Part shown: positions 9,105 through 17,102 of the stretch, one piece after another
Layout: each line of letters begins with the position of its first letter
Position numbering within the stretch: position 1 is the first letter of the stretch
Assembly (NCBI RefSeq): GCF_001577525.1
Contig: NZ_CP013015.1
Coordinates: 2,003,751-2,067,750 of the forward strand
Reading direction: 5' to 3'
DNA from: Candidatus Desulfofervidus auxilii
GTDB lineage: Bacteria > Desulfobacterota > Desulfofervidia > Desulfofervidales > Desulfofervidaceae
DNA: 64,000 bases
The notes under the pieces: model-generated
The model's database searches: none
What the model was told of the DNA's origin: nothing
Seen by the model: the letters and a program-made list of their open reading frames with translations, nothing else
Translations under genes and position numbers: made by a program

Positions 9105-10276
9105 TTTATTTGGCCTTTCCCATACTCTTTATTTAAAACTTGGGCAATTATGTTTCTTTGAATCTGATTTGTGCCTTCATAAATTTGTAATATTTTGGCA
9201 TCCCGCATCATTTTTTCCACCGGATAATCTCTCATATAGCCATGTCCTCCTAATATCTGCACGGCATTGAGAGTAGCCTTCATAGCTATATCTGAACCAA
9301 AGAGTTTGGCCATGGCAGCATATTTAGAAAAATCTTTGGGATTGGTATCAATATATTTACAAACAGCATAAGTCAATGCTCTAGCAGCTTCGATTTCTGT
9401 GGCCATATCTGCCAGCATATGACTTATGGCCTGAAAGGAAATAATAGGTTGGCCAAACTGTTTTCTTTGTTTAGCAAATTTAACAGATTCATCTAAAGCA
9501 GCCTGCGCCAAACCTACTCCTAATATACCTACTCCTGGTCTAGCATAATCTAGGGTTCTCAAAGCAATGATAAATCCCATTCCTTCCTTTCCTAATAATC
9601 TTTCTTTGGGAATACGGCAGTCTTCAAAAATAAGGCTACCAGTAACAGAAGCACGAATCCCCATTTTTTTCTCTTTTTTCCCAAAGAAAAATCCCTCATC
9701 CCCTTTTTCCAAAATAAAAGCGCTGGCGCCTCTTACTCCTTTCTTTTTATCTGTAAGAGCGATAATAGTATAAATATCAGCTTCCCCTGCATTAGTGATC
9801 CACTGTTTAGCTCCATTTAAGACATAATAATCTCCATCCTTAATAGCTGTAGTCTGGATAGCAGAAGCATCACTACCTGCATTGGCTTCTGTCAATCCAA
9901 AGGCAGTTATTTTTTCACCACGAGCAATGAAAGGAAGATAAGTTTGTTTTTGTTCTTGATTCCCAAACAAAAGGATAGGATATGCTCCAAGACTGCTGGC
10001 AGCATAAGTTGTGGCCACCCCTGCACAACCCCAAGCAATTTGTTCTAAGGACAAACAAGTCTCAAAAGTGCCAAACCCCAATCCACCATAGGTTTCAGGA
10101 ATGAAGATGCCAAATAAATCTGCTTCAGCCATCTCTTTTAAAATTTCTCTAGGGAATATCTCGTTTTCATCTAGCTCTTTTCTTTTGGGAATGATTTTTT
10201 CTTTAGCTATGCGACGTGCCACTTCTTGAATCATTTCCTGCTCTTCGGTAAGGGAATAAATCATCTTTTCCTCCAT
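9101..10276 (-). CDS. Acyl-CoA dehydrogenase family protein inside a fatty acid synthesis operon
   Basis: Acyl-CoA dehydrogenases catalyse alpha,beta-oxidation of acyl thioesters, or the reverse enoyl reduction, using FAD and an ETF. The 391-residue protein has the complete family fold: [62 protein letters not shown], and the catalytic Glu367 in YEGTNQIQR. It is followed by etfB (4-nt overlap) and etfA. It lies between fabH and fabG, where fabD is usually found. From context it may act in fatty acid synthesis or remodelling (for example as an enoyl-thioester reductase fed by ETF) rather than ordinary beta-oxidation; this is inference. The 109-bp gap to fabH could hold its own promoter. Confidence 0.92.
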   Translation of the reverse strand: MEEKMIYSLTEEQEMIQEVARRIAKEKIIPKRKELDENEIFPREILKEMAEADLFGIFIPETYGGLGFGTFETCLSLEQIAWGCAGVATTYAASSLGAYPILLFGNQEQKQTYLPFIARGEKITAFGLTEANAGSDASAIQTTAIKDGDYYVLNGAKQWITNAGEADIYTIIALTDKKKGVRGASAFILEKGDEGFFFGKKEKKMGIRASVTGSLIFEDCRIPKERLLGKEGMGFIIALRTLDYARPGVGILGVGLAQAALDESVKFAKQRKQFGQPIISFQAISHMLADMATEIEAARALTYAVCKYIDTNPKDFSKYAAMAKLFGSDIAMKATLNAVQILGGHGYMRDYPVEKMMRDAKILQIYEGTNQIQRNIIAQVLNKEYGKGQIK

Positions 10277-10385
10277 TTAAAACTAATTGGGATACAGATG
10301 CTCACTAACCCTAATTTAAAATCCACGACTCAGGCTAACTATTTTTACTCTTTTAGTCCAATTTTTCATTTTCCACTTTAACCCA

Positions 10386-11360
10386 TTACCATCTCAATAA
10401 CACAGCCCCATAGGTGAAACCACCACCAAAGGCATCTAATAAAACTAAATCTCCAGGTTTTATTGCTCCTTGACGCACTGCTTCGTCTAGGGCAATAGGG
10501 ATAGTAGCAGCCGAAGTGTTACCATATTTATCAATATTAATAAATACCTTTTCTTCAGGAATACCTAATTTTTTGGCTATCATTTTCATAATGCGAATAT
10601 TGGCCTGATGAGGAATAAGCCAGTCAATATCAGCAGGAGACATACCTGCTTTGTCTAAAACAATCCTGGCTGCCTCCTCCATATACCGCACAGAATATTT
10701 AAATACTTCATTACCTTTCATCCTTACATAATATTCTTCCTTTGGTACCCCATTTTGGAAAGGAGGATATAGGGAACCACCTCCTAGAACACAGAGCAAA
10801 TCCCACACTCTGGGGTCAGACTTGATATAAGTAGCTAATATGCCTCTATTTTCTGCACCGCTCACCAGGGCTGCACCCGCACCGTCACCAAAAAGCACAC
10901 AAGTAGTCCTATCCTCCCAATTGGTTACACTGCTTAGCACCTCAGCTCCTATTACTAGGGCTTTGATTTTAGGGTTATCTTTTATAAATTTTTCTGCAAT
11001 GACAAGACCATAAATAAAGCCTGTGCAGGCAGCAGCAATATCAAAGGCAGCTGCATTATAAGCCTTAAGATTATTTTGCACCAAAGTAGCTGCTGAAGGT
11101 AAGCGAAAATCTGCGGTAAAGGTAGCCACAATGATTAAATCTAACTCACTAGCATCTATCTTTGCCATTTCTAGAGCTTTTTTAGAGGCCTCAGTGCTTA
11201 GAAAAGATAAAGTTTCTTTTCCAGAAACGATATACCTTTCTTTTATCCCAGAACGGGTGGTAATCCACTCGTCCGAAGTATTGACCATCCTTTCTAAGTC
11301 TTTGTTAGTCAATTTTTTTTGAGGGAGTTGTAAACCCGTGCCCAAAATCGCAGCCTTCAT
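10386..11360 (-). CDS. fabH: 3-oxoacyl-[ACP] synthase III
   Basis: FabH starts fatty acid synthesis by condensing an acyl-CoA primer with malonyl-ACP. The 324-residue protein has the catalytic triad Cys112 (AACTGFIYGL), His251 (PHQANIRI) and Asn281 (KYGNTSAA), plus the C-terminal LLDAFGGGFTYGAVLLRW. It starts one base after plsX ends, the usual plsX-fabH pair. The 109 bases downstream (10277-10385) before acd contain no gene and no strong terminator. Confidence 0.96.
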   Translation of the reverse strand: MKAAILGTGLQLPQKKLTNKDLERMVNTSDEWITTRSGIKERYIVSGKETLSFLSTEASKKALEMAKIDASELDLIIVATFTADFRLPSAATLVQNNLKAYNAAAFDIAAACTGFIYGLVIAEKFIKDNPKIKALVIGAEVLSSVTNWEDRTTCVLFGDGAGAALVSGAENRGILATYIKSDPRVWDLLCVLGGGSLYPPFQNGVPKEEYYVRMKGNEVFKYSVRYMEEAARIVLDKAGMSPADIDWLIPHQANIRIMKMIAKKLGIPEEKVFINIDKYGNTSAATIPIALDEAVRQGAIKPGDLVLLDAFGGGFTYGAVLLRW

Positions 11361-12422
11361 TCAAGATACTACCTCTTTCAACCTCTCAGTAAGTTTTCTC
11401 CAGTATTTAGTGGGCATAAACGCTCTATGTTCCCTTAAACCTTTTTCTAAACGATTATTGATATCTTGTTTAACAAACGTTGCTGCCATTTTGATGCCGT
11501 TTTTAACGGCTTTAGCTCGAGAACGACCATGACCTATAATCACCGTGCCATTAATTCCCAATAAAGGGGCTCCTCCATGTTCAGAATAATCCAGCTTTTC
11601 AAATACTCGTCTTAAGGATTTTTTAATCAATATTAAGCCTATTTGAGCTAATGGATTTTTTTGAGCTTCTTTTTTTATGGAAGTGACCAAGTCTTCTACC
11701 ACTCCTTCTCCTAGTTTTAAAGCTATATTTCCCACAAAACCATCACATACTACTACATCTGCTTTATTATGTAAAATATCTTTACCTTCTATATTACCAA
11801 CGAACTTGAGAGGGCTTTTTTTTAAAAAGTTATAAGTTTCTTTTACTAAATCGTTTCCCTTTAAAGGTTCTTCCCCAATATTGAGCAGTGCCACCCTAGG
11901 TTCAGGAATATCCAAGATATATTTAGCAAACACATGTCCCATTACTGCAAACTGCACTAGATGGTAAGCATGGCAGTTTACCACCCCTCCCACATCTATC
12001 AACACTATCCGTCCTTCTAAAGTGGGGATAATACCAGCTAAGGCAGGCCTGTCTACTCCCTTCAATCGCCCCAAGATAAACATAGCTAAGGCCAGAGCTG
12101 CTCCAGAATTACCAACAGTAAATACTGCCTGAGCTTGGTTTTTTTTGACCAATTCTAAGGCCACCTGGAGAGAGGTGTCTTTTTTATGCCTGAGGACTTC
12201 AAATGGAGAATCGGTCATACCTATTGCTTGAGAAGCATGACAAATCCGAATGGGTAATAAGTCTTTATTTTCTTTTTCTAGAATTTTTTTAATTTCATTT
12301 TCATTTCCTGTTAAGATAATATTTAGCTGTGTTTCTTGAATGGTTCTTAATGCACCTCTTATTATTTCTTCAGGGGCATAATCGCCTCCCATAGCATCTA
12401 CTGCAACAGTTATTCCTTCCAT
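11361..12422 (-). CDS. plsX: Phosphate acyltransferase PlsX
   Basis: PlsX converts acyl-ACP to acyl-phosphate for PlsY, committing acyl chains to phospholipid. The 353-residue product begins with the signature VAVDAMGGDYAPEEIIRGA. It also shows VFTVGNSGAALALAMFILG, ALLNIGEEPLKGNDLVKE, CDGFVGNIALKLGEG and a C-terminal basic helix. It lies between rpmF (8 bp upstream) and fabH (0 bp downstream). This rpmF-plsX-fabH order is widely conserved and links ribosome and membrane synthesis. Confidence 0.96.
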   Translation of the reverse strand: MEGITVAVDAMGGDYAPEEIIRGALRTIQETQLNIILTGNENEIKKILEKENKDLLPIRICHASQAIGMTDSPFEVLRHKKDTSLQVALELVKKNQAQAVFTVGNSGAALALAMFILGRLKGVDRPALAGIIPTLEGRIVLIDVGGVVNCHAYHLVQFAVMGHVFAKYILDIPEPRVALLNIGEEPLKGNDLVKETYNFLKKSPLKFVGNIEGKDILHNKADVVVCDGFVGNIALKLGEGVVEDLVTSIKKEAQKNPLAQIGLILIKKSLRRVFEKLDYSEHGGAPLLGINGTVIIGHGRSRAKAVKNGIKMAATFVKQDINNRLEKGLREHRAFMPTKYWRKLTERLKEVVS

Positions 12423-12430
12423 TTTGACTC

Positions 12431-12613
12431 TTAAATTTCTTTAACCTCTACGATTTCTTCACCTTTATATTTTCCACAATTGGGACACACGCGATGAGCC
12501 AACTTGAGCTCATGGCAATGAGGACATTCTATCACATTAGGGGTATTCAATTTGAAATGGGTTCTTCTTTTATCTCGTCTTGATTTGGAGTGTTTCCTTT
12601 TTGGAACTGCCAT
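12431..12613 (-). CDS. rpmF: 50S ribosomal protein L32 (zinc-binding form)
   Basis: L32 is a small 50S protein. The 60-residue sequence starts [20 protein letters not shown] and carries a complete zinc ribbon, Cys30-x2-Cys33 and Cys43-x2-Cys46 (CPHC and CPNC). It is therefore the zinc-containing paralogue rather than a zinc-independent one. It sits between the DUF177 gene and plsX as in many Gram-negative genomes, 12 bp after the former, with a GGGAGG-type Shine-Dalgarno on the - strand. Confidence 0.97.
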   Translation of the reverse strand: MAVPKRKHSKSRRDKRRTHFKLNTPNVIECPHCHELKLAHRVCPNCGKYKGEEIVEVKEI

Positions 12614-12625
12614 TTTTCCCTCCCC

Positions 12626-13150
12626 TTATAACTTTAAATGCTTTAAGGCCTCATAAAACGGCCTGATTTTAGGTTTTTCACATTTACATTTTTCTTTATT
12701 CAGATTTACTCCACAATAAGGGCAAAGACCAGCACAATTTGGCTGACATAAGGGCTTCATAGGAATATTGAGAAAAATCTGCCCCATGACAATCTGTGCT
12801 AAGTCAATTTCTGCTCCGTTAAAAAATTCTACTTCCAGGTCTTCCTTTTTTAATCTTAAAGTCTCAGTTTTAGGAAGCTGATTAGAAGGAACGAGCGTGA
12901 AATCCATAGTAGTGTTTAAAGGAAAAACAAAGGTTTCTAAACACCGGGCACAAAATAATTTTAATTTGGTATGGATTTCTCCTATTATGTGAACCTTTTC
13001 TCCCATTAGTTTTAGCTTTAATTTAGCTACTACAGGACAGGCAAGCTCTACTGCCATATATGCCTCTTTTTTTGTGTCCCACCATTTTTTTTCTTCTCTA
13101 AATACTAATTCTAGTCCTTCAGATGGAATATCTTCTATTCTAACAATCAT
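12626..13150 (-). CDS. DUF177 (YceD-like) family protein
   Basis: A 174-residue member of the DUF177/YceD family, which is regularly encoded just upstream of rpmF. The family has been linked to 23S rRNA or 50S accumulation, but its biochemical role is not settled. Visible features are a central CARCLETFVFPL segment and a C-terminal cysteine cluster (CQPNCAGLCPYCG, then CKCEK) that may bind metal. It is the first gene of the long - strand fatty acid operon, with a recognisable promoter about 30 bp upstream. Confidence 0.88.
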   Translation of the reverse strand: MIVRIEDIPSEGLELVFREEKKWWDTKKEAYMAVELACPVVAKLKLKLMGEKVHIIGEIHTKLKLFCARCLETFVFPLNTTMDFTLVPSNQLPKTETLRLKKEDLEVEFFNGAEIDLAQIVMGQIFLNIPMKPLCQPNCAGLCPYCGVNLNKEKCKCEKPKIRPFYEALKHLKL

Positions 13151-13179
13151 TAGACCTTTCCTTTTTTAAAAACCCATGC

Positions 13180-13208
13180 TAAATATATAAAAAAAGGGGC
13201 TTTGTCAA
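13180..13208 (-). promoter_or_regulatory. Sigma-70-type promoter of the DUF177-rpmF-fatty acid operon
   Basis: On the - strand a perfect -35 box TTGACA (13203-13208) is followed after 17 bases by TATTTA (13180-13185); an alternative -10, TATATT, sits two bases closer. The start of DUF177 is about 30 bases downstream. The -35 box falls inside the loop and right arm region of a hairpin (13194-13221). Confidence 0.6.
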
Positions 13209-13221
13209 GGCAAAGCCCTTT
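13194..13221. other. 11-bp inverted repeat between the divergent DUF177 and holA genes
   Basis: Arms 13194-13204 and 13211-13221 (core GGGCTTTG / CAAAGCCC, one G-U pair) with a 6-base loop. On the - strand the right-to-left reading ends in a T-tract, so it has terminator geometry. It lies upstream of DUF177 and overlaps the predicted -35 box. It could be an operator, an antisense terminator protecting each divergent gene, or chance. Confidence 0.4.
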
Positions 13222-13254
13222 AAAAGAATATAGCATATTTAATAAGAAAGTAAA

Positions 13255-14313
13255 GTGCCAGCCTATCCTAAAGAAAGATTTTATACCTTAGTGAATCAAA
13301 TTCCAGAGAAGATAAAAGAGAAAATATTTTGTTTTTCTGGAGAACCCTATCTTTGTGAAGAAGCAGCTAAACAGATAATAAATAAAATTAAGAAAAAAAA
13401 TGGAATAGTAGAGTATATTTTGGGAGATGAAATAGATCAGGCCTCTTTTAGAGAAAAACTCCTTTCTGCTTCCCTGTTTGCAGAGGAAAAGGCTATTTGG
13501 ATTAAAGATTTAACAGAATTTTCTTTTTTAGACCCCAAAATTATCAATCACTTACAGCACTATTTGATTATTACTACTTTAGAGGCAAAAGTCATTCCTG
13601 ATTTTTTGAAGAACAGGGCCATTTTTGTGGATTTTTCAATAAAACTCAAAGAGCAACAAAAATGGCAAGAACAGCTTATCCAAACCCTGCTTAAAAAAGC
13701 AAAAAAACAGATTACTCTCACGGCAAAGGCCCGGCTTTTAAAATATACAGGGTTTAATTTATTTGCTATCAAGAATTATTTAGAGATGTTGATAAATTAT
13801 ATAGGAGAAAACGAGGTGATAAACGAAGAGCATATTATTAGTATGGTAATACCCATAAAAGAAGAAGCAGCCTTTGCTATAGGAGAAAGGCTTATTCAAG
13901 ATAACCCAGAAGTAACTCTTAATTTCTTAAAAAATCTTTTAGACCAGGGATTTCACCCCTTGGCCATTTTAAGTCTTTTAATAAAGGAATGGAGGTTTTT
14001 ATTAGAGGCAAAGATTCTATTGGAGGAAGAAAAAATTAATTTTAATGAATCTTATAGTTATCAACAATTTCTTAAAACCGTTTATCCGCAGATCAAAAGA
14101 AAAAATTTAACTATTTTGATAAACTTACATCCTTATGTAGTGTATATTATTTTGAAAAGAGCTAGTCGATATTCTTTGAAAGGACTTTATAGAATCCATG
14201 AGAAGTTATTGCTTACCGATAGCTTTATTAAAACTAGCACTAAAAATAGTTTGTATCATTTGGAAGTGCTCATTCTTTTTTGGTGTAAAATGCTTGGGGG
14301 TAAAAATGGTTAA
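13255..14313 (+). CDS. holA: DNA polymerase III subunit delta
   Basis: The delta subunit opens the beta sliding clamp within the clamp loader. The 352-residue protein has the HolA pattern: N-terminal FCFSGEPYLCEEAAKQII, an AAA+-like core without nucleotide-binding motifs, the SLFAEEKAIWIKDL segment, and the C-terminal collar region LLDQGFHPLAILSLLIKEWRFLLEAK. The only suitable start is GTG at 13255. It is divergent from the DUF177 operon and overlaps the downstream peptidase start by 8 nt. Delta proteins are poorly conserved, but the layout is convincing. Confidence 0.88.
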   Translation: MPAYPKERFYTLVNQIPEKIKEKIFCFSGEPYLCEEAAKQIINKIKKKNGIVEYILGDEIDQASFREKLLSASLFAEEKAIWIKDLTEFSFLDPKIINHLQHYLIITTLEAKVIPDFLKNRAIFVDFSIKLKEQQKWQEQLIQTLLKKAKKQITLTAKARLLKYTGFNLFAIKNYLEMLINYIGENEVINEEHIISMVIPIKEEAAFAIGERLIQDNPEVTLNFLKNLLDQGFHPLAILSLLIKEWRFLLEAKILLEEEKINFNESYSYQQFLKTVYPQIKRKNLTILINLHPYVVYIILKRASRYSLKGLYRIHEKLLLTDSFIKTSTKNSLYHLEVLILFWCKMLGGKNG

Positions 14314-15430
14314 TCTTTCCAGATTAAAACAGACTTTTTTAAACCTACTATACTTAAGTAGTCCTTCTCGACAAGAAGGATTAGTGGCTAGTTATATCAA
14401 AGAGCGACTTAATGCCTTGAGTATTCCATATTTAGAAGACAATGCAGGGGAGAAACTTGGTTCTACTGCTAATAATCTAATAGCTTGGGTAGAAGGTAAA
14501 AAAGAAAAACCAGTGCTTATGCTTAACGCCCATATGGACACAGTCCAGAGACCAGAAGAAAAAGTAGAGGTGATAGAAAAAAATGATGTTTTGAAAAGCA
14601 AAGGGAAAACTATTTTGGGGGCTGATGATAAATCAGGGATAGCTATTATTATAGAATTATTGGAAATATTGAAAGAAAATAATTTTTCTCACTGGCCCTT
14701 ACAACCAGTGTTTACTATTTGTGAAGAGATTGGCTTGTTAGGGGCCAAAAATTTAGATTATTCTTTATTAGAGGCCAAGTGGGGACTGGTATTAGATGGG
14801 GGAGAGCCGGCAGAAATTATCCATCGTGCTCCTACGGCCAATCGTTTTCGGATTGAAGTAATTGGTAAAGAAGCCCATGCCGGGGTAGAACCAGAGAAGG
14901 GGATAAATGCCATATGGGTAGCCAGTAAGGCCATTTCTCAGCTAAGTTGGGGAAGGATTGATGAGGAAACTACTTGCAATGTGGGGCTTATTAAAGGAGG
15001 CATAGCTACTAATATTGTTCCTCCTAAGGTAATTCTAGAAGGTGAAGTAAGAAGTCATAAACCAGAAAAGTTAGAAGCACAAACAGAAAAAATCTCAACT
15101 GCATTTCAAAATATCATAGCTGATATATCTCCTCAATCTGGTTTAGCCCGGTTAAATATAGACATTAAAGAAGATTACCCCCTTATGTATGTAAGTGAAG
15201 CGCATCCTTTAATCAAATTACTCCAAAAAGCAGGTAAGCAGATAGGCATGGAAATGCATCTGAAAATAAGTGGAGGAGGAAGTGATGCCAACATTTTCAA
15301 TTCTATAAATATTCCCAGTGTAATCATTGGAACGGGAATGAAGAACGTTCATACTTGCCAAGAATATATTTCATTGTATGATATGGTAAAGACTGTGAAT
15401 ATATTATTACAAATGATAATGATGGAATAA
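14306..15430 (+). CDS. M20 family metallopeptidase (peptidase T-like / YqjE-like)
   Basis: A cytoplasmic dinuclear-zinc aminopeptidase or deacylase of the M20 clan. Metal and catalytic residues visible are NAHMDTV (His and the catalytic Asp), GADDKSG (bridging Asp), CEEIGLLGA (catalytic Glu pair), VLDGGEP, and the late GMKNVHTCQE (His). The dimerisation domain holds GKEAHAGVEPEKGINA. I chose ATG at 14306 (374 residues) over the upstream in-frame ATG at 14198: family members start near NLSRLKQTFLNLL, and the first 36 residues of the longer form lie inside holA. It overlaps holA by 8 nt and is followed 1 bp later by the PadR gene. The substrate is not predictable; tripeptides are the usual peptidase T substrate. 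Confidence 0.9.
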   Translation: MVNLSRLKQTFLNLLYLSSPSRQEGLVASYIKERLNALSIPYLEDNAGEKLGSTANNLIAWVEGKKEKPVLMLNAHMDTVQRPEEKVEVIEKNDVLKSKGKTILGADDKSGIAIIIELLEILKENNFSHWPLQPVFTICEEIGLLGAKNLDYSLLEAKWGLVLDGGEPAEIIHRAPTANRFRIEVIGKEAHAGVEPEKGINAIWVASKAISQLSWGRIDEETTCNVGLIKGGIATNIVPPKVILEGEVRSHKPEKLEAQTEKISTAFQNIIADISPQSGLARLNIDIKEDYPLMYVSEAHPLIKLLQKAGKQIGMEMHLKISGGGSDANIFNSINIPSVIIGTGMKNVHTCQEYISLYDMVKTVNILLQMIMME

Positions 15431-15431
15431 C

Positions 15432-15959
15432 ATGAAATTAGAGGTAATTCTTTTAGGACTTTTAAAAGAATCTCCCAAACATGGCTATGAATTAAAAAAA
15501 ATCATTGAAGAAGAAATTAAACCCTTAACCAATGTAACGCTTACTTCTCTTTATTATACTTTAGATAAATTAACCAAAAAGGGATATCTGAATTGTGAGA
15601 TAGAAAGAGAAGGAAATCGGCCTGAAAGGCGGGTTTATACCCTTACACCAAAGGGTGAAATATTTCTAAATAAATTACTTATTCGCAATTTTTTGTATTT
15701 AGAAAGGCCTTTTTTTAATCTGGATTTAGTCCTTTATTTTTTAGATAGATTACCTTCTCAAAAACAGATAAAAAAACTTATAAAAAAAAGGATTGAGCGT
15801 TTGAAGGAAATTGCTGTATGGGCAGAAGAGACAAAACAAAGACTTTTGATAAATAAACAATCTGAGCAGAAGGTTCTCATCCCAGAACACTTAAAGGAAT
15901 TAATAGAAGTAGAAATCCGATTTACCAAAAAATTACAAGAACACTTTATTTCTAAGTAA
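15432..15959 (+). CDS. PadR family transcriptional regulator
   Basis: PadR proteins are winged-helix repressors. The N-terminal 100 residues match well: LEVILLGLLKESPKHGYELKK, the recognition region TSLYYTLDKLTKKGYL, and the wing RPERRVYTLTPKGE. A C-terminal helical dimerisation region follows (about 100-175). It lies 1 bp after the M20 peptidase and is probably co-transcribed with it and holA. The target is unknown; autoregulation is common in the family. A palindromic hairpin plus T-run downstream (16005-16043) is a plausible terminator. Confidence 0.9.
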   Translation: MKLEVILLGLLKESPKHGYELKKIIEEEIKPLTNVTLTSLYYTLDKLTKKGYLNCEIEREGNRPERRVYTLTPKGEIFLNKLLIRNFLYLERPFFNLDLVLYFLDRLPSQKQIKKLIKKRIERLKEIAVWAEETKQRLLINKQSEQKVLIPEHLKELIEVEIRFTKKLQEHFISK

Positions 15960-16004
15960 CAAAATCCGCAATTGATTTTTAGAGAAAATTGCAACCTGCC
16001 CGAC

Positions 16005-16043
16005 GCCTGCCTGTCGGCAGACAGGGCAGGCAGGCCCATTTTT
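16005..16043 (+). terminator. Probable terminator of the holA-peptidase-padR unit
   Basis: An 11-bp GC-rich hairpin (16005-16015 with 16020-16031, one bulged G) is followed 7 bases later by ATTTTTTATT. It starts 46 bases after the padR stop. The hairpin is built from the dispersed 20-mer palindrome, so the terminator role may be secondary. Confidence 0.5.
16006..16025 (-). repeat. Dispersed palindromic 20-mer, copy 1 (inverted orientation)
   Basis: CCTGCCTGTCGGCAGACAGG, the exact reverse complement of the copies at 34651-34670 and 48685-48704. It forms a 6-bp stem (CCTGTC/GACAGG) that is extended here by further GC pairs. All three copies are intergenic. Confidence 0.8.
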
Positions 16044-16089
16044 TATTCTATTTTAATCAAGGTTAACTTCACTAACCTATTTATAGCTT

Positions 16090-16170
16090 AGCAGATTGCT
16101 CCGTTAAGCCATCAAGACCAAGCCCTTCAGGGTGGCTTTCGCCAGTCTTGATGGCACTCCGCAATCTGCT
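16090..16170. other. 81-bp branched inverted repeat (structured element of unknown type)
   Basis: The outer arms AGCAGATTGC (16090-16099) and GCAATCTGCT (16161-16170) pair perfectly. The second arms GCCATCAAGAC (16108-16118) and GTCTTGATGGC (16145-16155) also pair perfectly. Two small hairpins lie inside (CCC-TTCA-GGG and GGC-TTTC-GCC). TTTTT follows on the + strand. It could be a structured RNA, a miniature mobile element or a terminator. Confidence 0.55.
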
Positions 16171-16275
16171 TTTTAAAAAAGTAGAGTTAGTTGAAAGGAA
16201 AAAAGTTTTTTTCTTTCTTGCCAACCTTAATTTTTCAGGAGCACGCTGCGGAATGCAGGTGTAGCCCTGGCAGGT

Positions 16276-16307
16276 GGGTTTTCTTTTAAAGTTATTACGG
16301 ATTTTGG
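16276..16307 (+). repeat. 32-bp direct repeat, left copy, flanking the cassette
   Basis: GGGTTTTCTTT, 11 variable bases, CGGATTTTGG. It matches 17214-17245 at 26 of 32 positions in the same orientation, and its first part (16279-16298) matches 35015-35034 perfectly over 20 bases. Confidence 0.6.
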
Positions 16308-16528
16308 GTAAAGAAAATTATTTACAAATCTTAATGATCATGATAATTGTTTAAATAATGAGGTAATGAGGTTACAAAGAAGTGAATTTCCTACTTTATG
16401 TACAGAAAGTTAAATTCTTCCAGAGCAAGGGATAAACGAAATAGGTTCGGATTATCTCCCATTTTGGGGGGATAAACGAACCCATTCGATTATTTTAAGT
16501 TAGATGACATTACTGGAGTAGATGAAAC

Positions 16529-17102
16529 ATGATAGTTAATGCCGTAAAATTGTGTTTAGAAAACATGAACAAGAAATTTGTAGATTTGTCGAGATTAAAG
16601 TTTGATGAGCTCAATAATAGGTTAAAAGAGACACTTCAGGAACAAAAGATTCAAGAGCGCCCTTTTGCCTATGAATTCTACCATCAATTTAGAAAATTGT
16701 GGGATAGTGGGTCTATTCTGGGAATTGTTTCTGAAGATGTAGTCAGCCAAGCTGAAGTTAATAAAACTTATCAAGAAATACCCGATCTAAAAAAGATACC
16801 TGATTTTTTTATTACACAAGCCCAATGCTAATGAAAATTTTGCAGTTATAGAATTTAAATTGGCTTCTAATATTGGTGAGATAGAAAAGGATTTCAAGAA
16901 ACTCATAGCCTTTAAGTGTAGACTTAGGTACATATATCTTATTGAGATTATAATAGGAGATGAAAATTCATTAAGAACTGCCAAAGAACGGATACGTTCT
17001 CTGAATAATTCAGATGGTGAAGAGATTATCTTAATAGAATTTAACACAGATTCGTGGAAAGCAAATGACTATAAAATCAAATACAGGAGCAACGTCGCCT
17101 AA
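16529..17102 (+). pseudogene. Frameshifted PD-(D/E)XK nuclease-like hypothetical protein
   Basis: Two adjacent frames read as one protein. The first (16529-16831) ends LKKIPDFFITQAQC. The second, joined in the +1 frame near the T7 run at 16804-16810, continues HKPNANENFAVIEFKLASN and then IGEIEKDFKKLIAFKCRLRY to the stop at 17100-17102. Joined, they give IPDF...VIEFK, the spacing of a PD-(D/E)XK catalytic core (Asp in PD, then Glu-x-Lys), so a nuclease fold is plausible. I do not recognise the family. The shift may be a real mutation or a homopolymer sequencing error (one extra T or A). It is the only ORF of an attC-ended cassette. Confidence 0.6.

Larger units (their letters stand above)
15960..16528. 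other. Repeat-rich intergenic region
   Basis: No convincing gene. It holds, in order: the 20-bp palindromic repeat (16006-16025) followed by a T-run, a large branched inverted repeat (16090-16170), a 32-bp direct repeat (16276-16307) recurring at 17214-17245, two copies of GGGATAAACGAA 40 bp apart (16429 and 16469) with a 9-bp hairpin between (16452-16475), and a GTTAGAT cassette-type core site (16499-16505). Confidence 0.6.

Noticed and set aside
14198-14305. N-terminal extension of the M20 peptidase frame
   Set aside because: It lies inside holA, and the family N-terminus begins at ATG 14306.
16103-16109. GTTAAGC inside the 81-bp element as a second integron core site
   Set aside because: It fits GTTRRRY but no RYYYAAC partner with the right geometry is seen, and the site lies inside the stem rather than at its edge.
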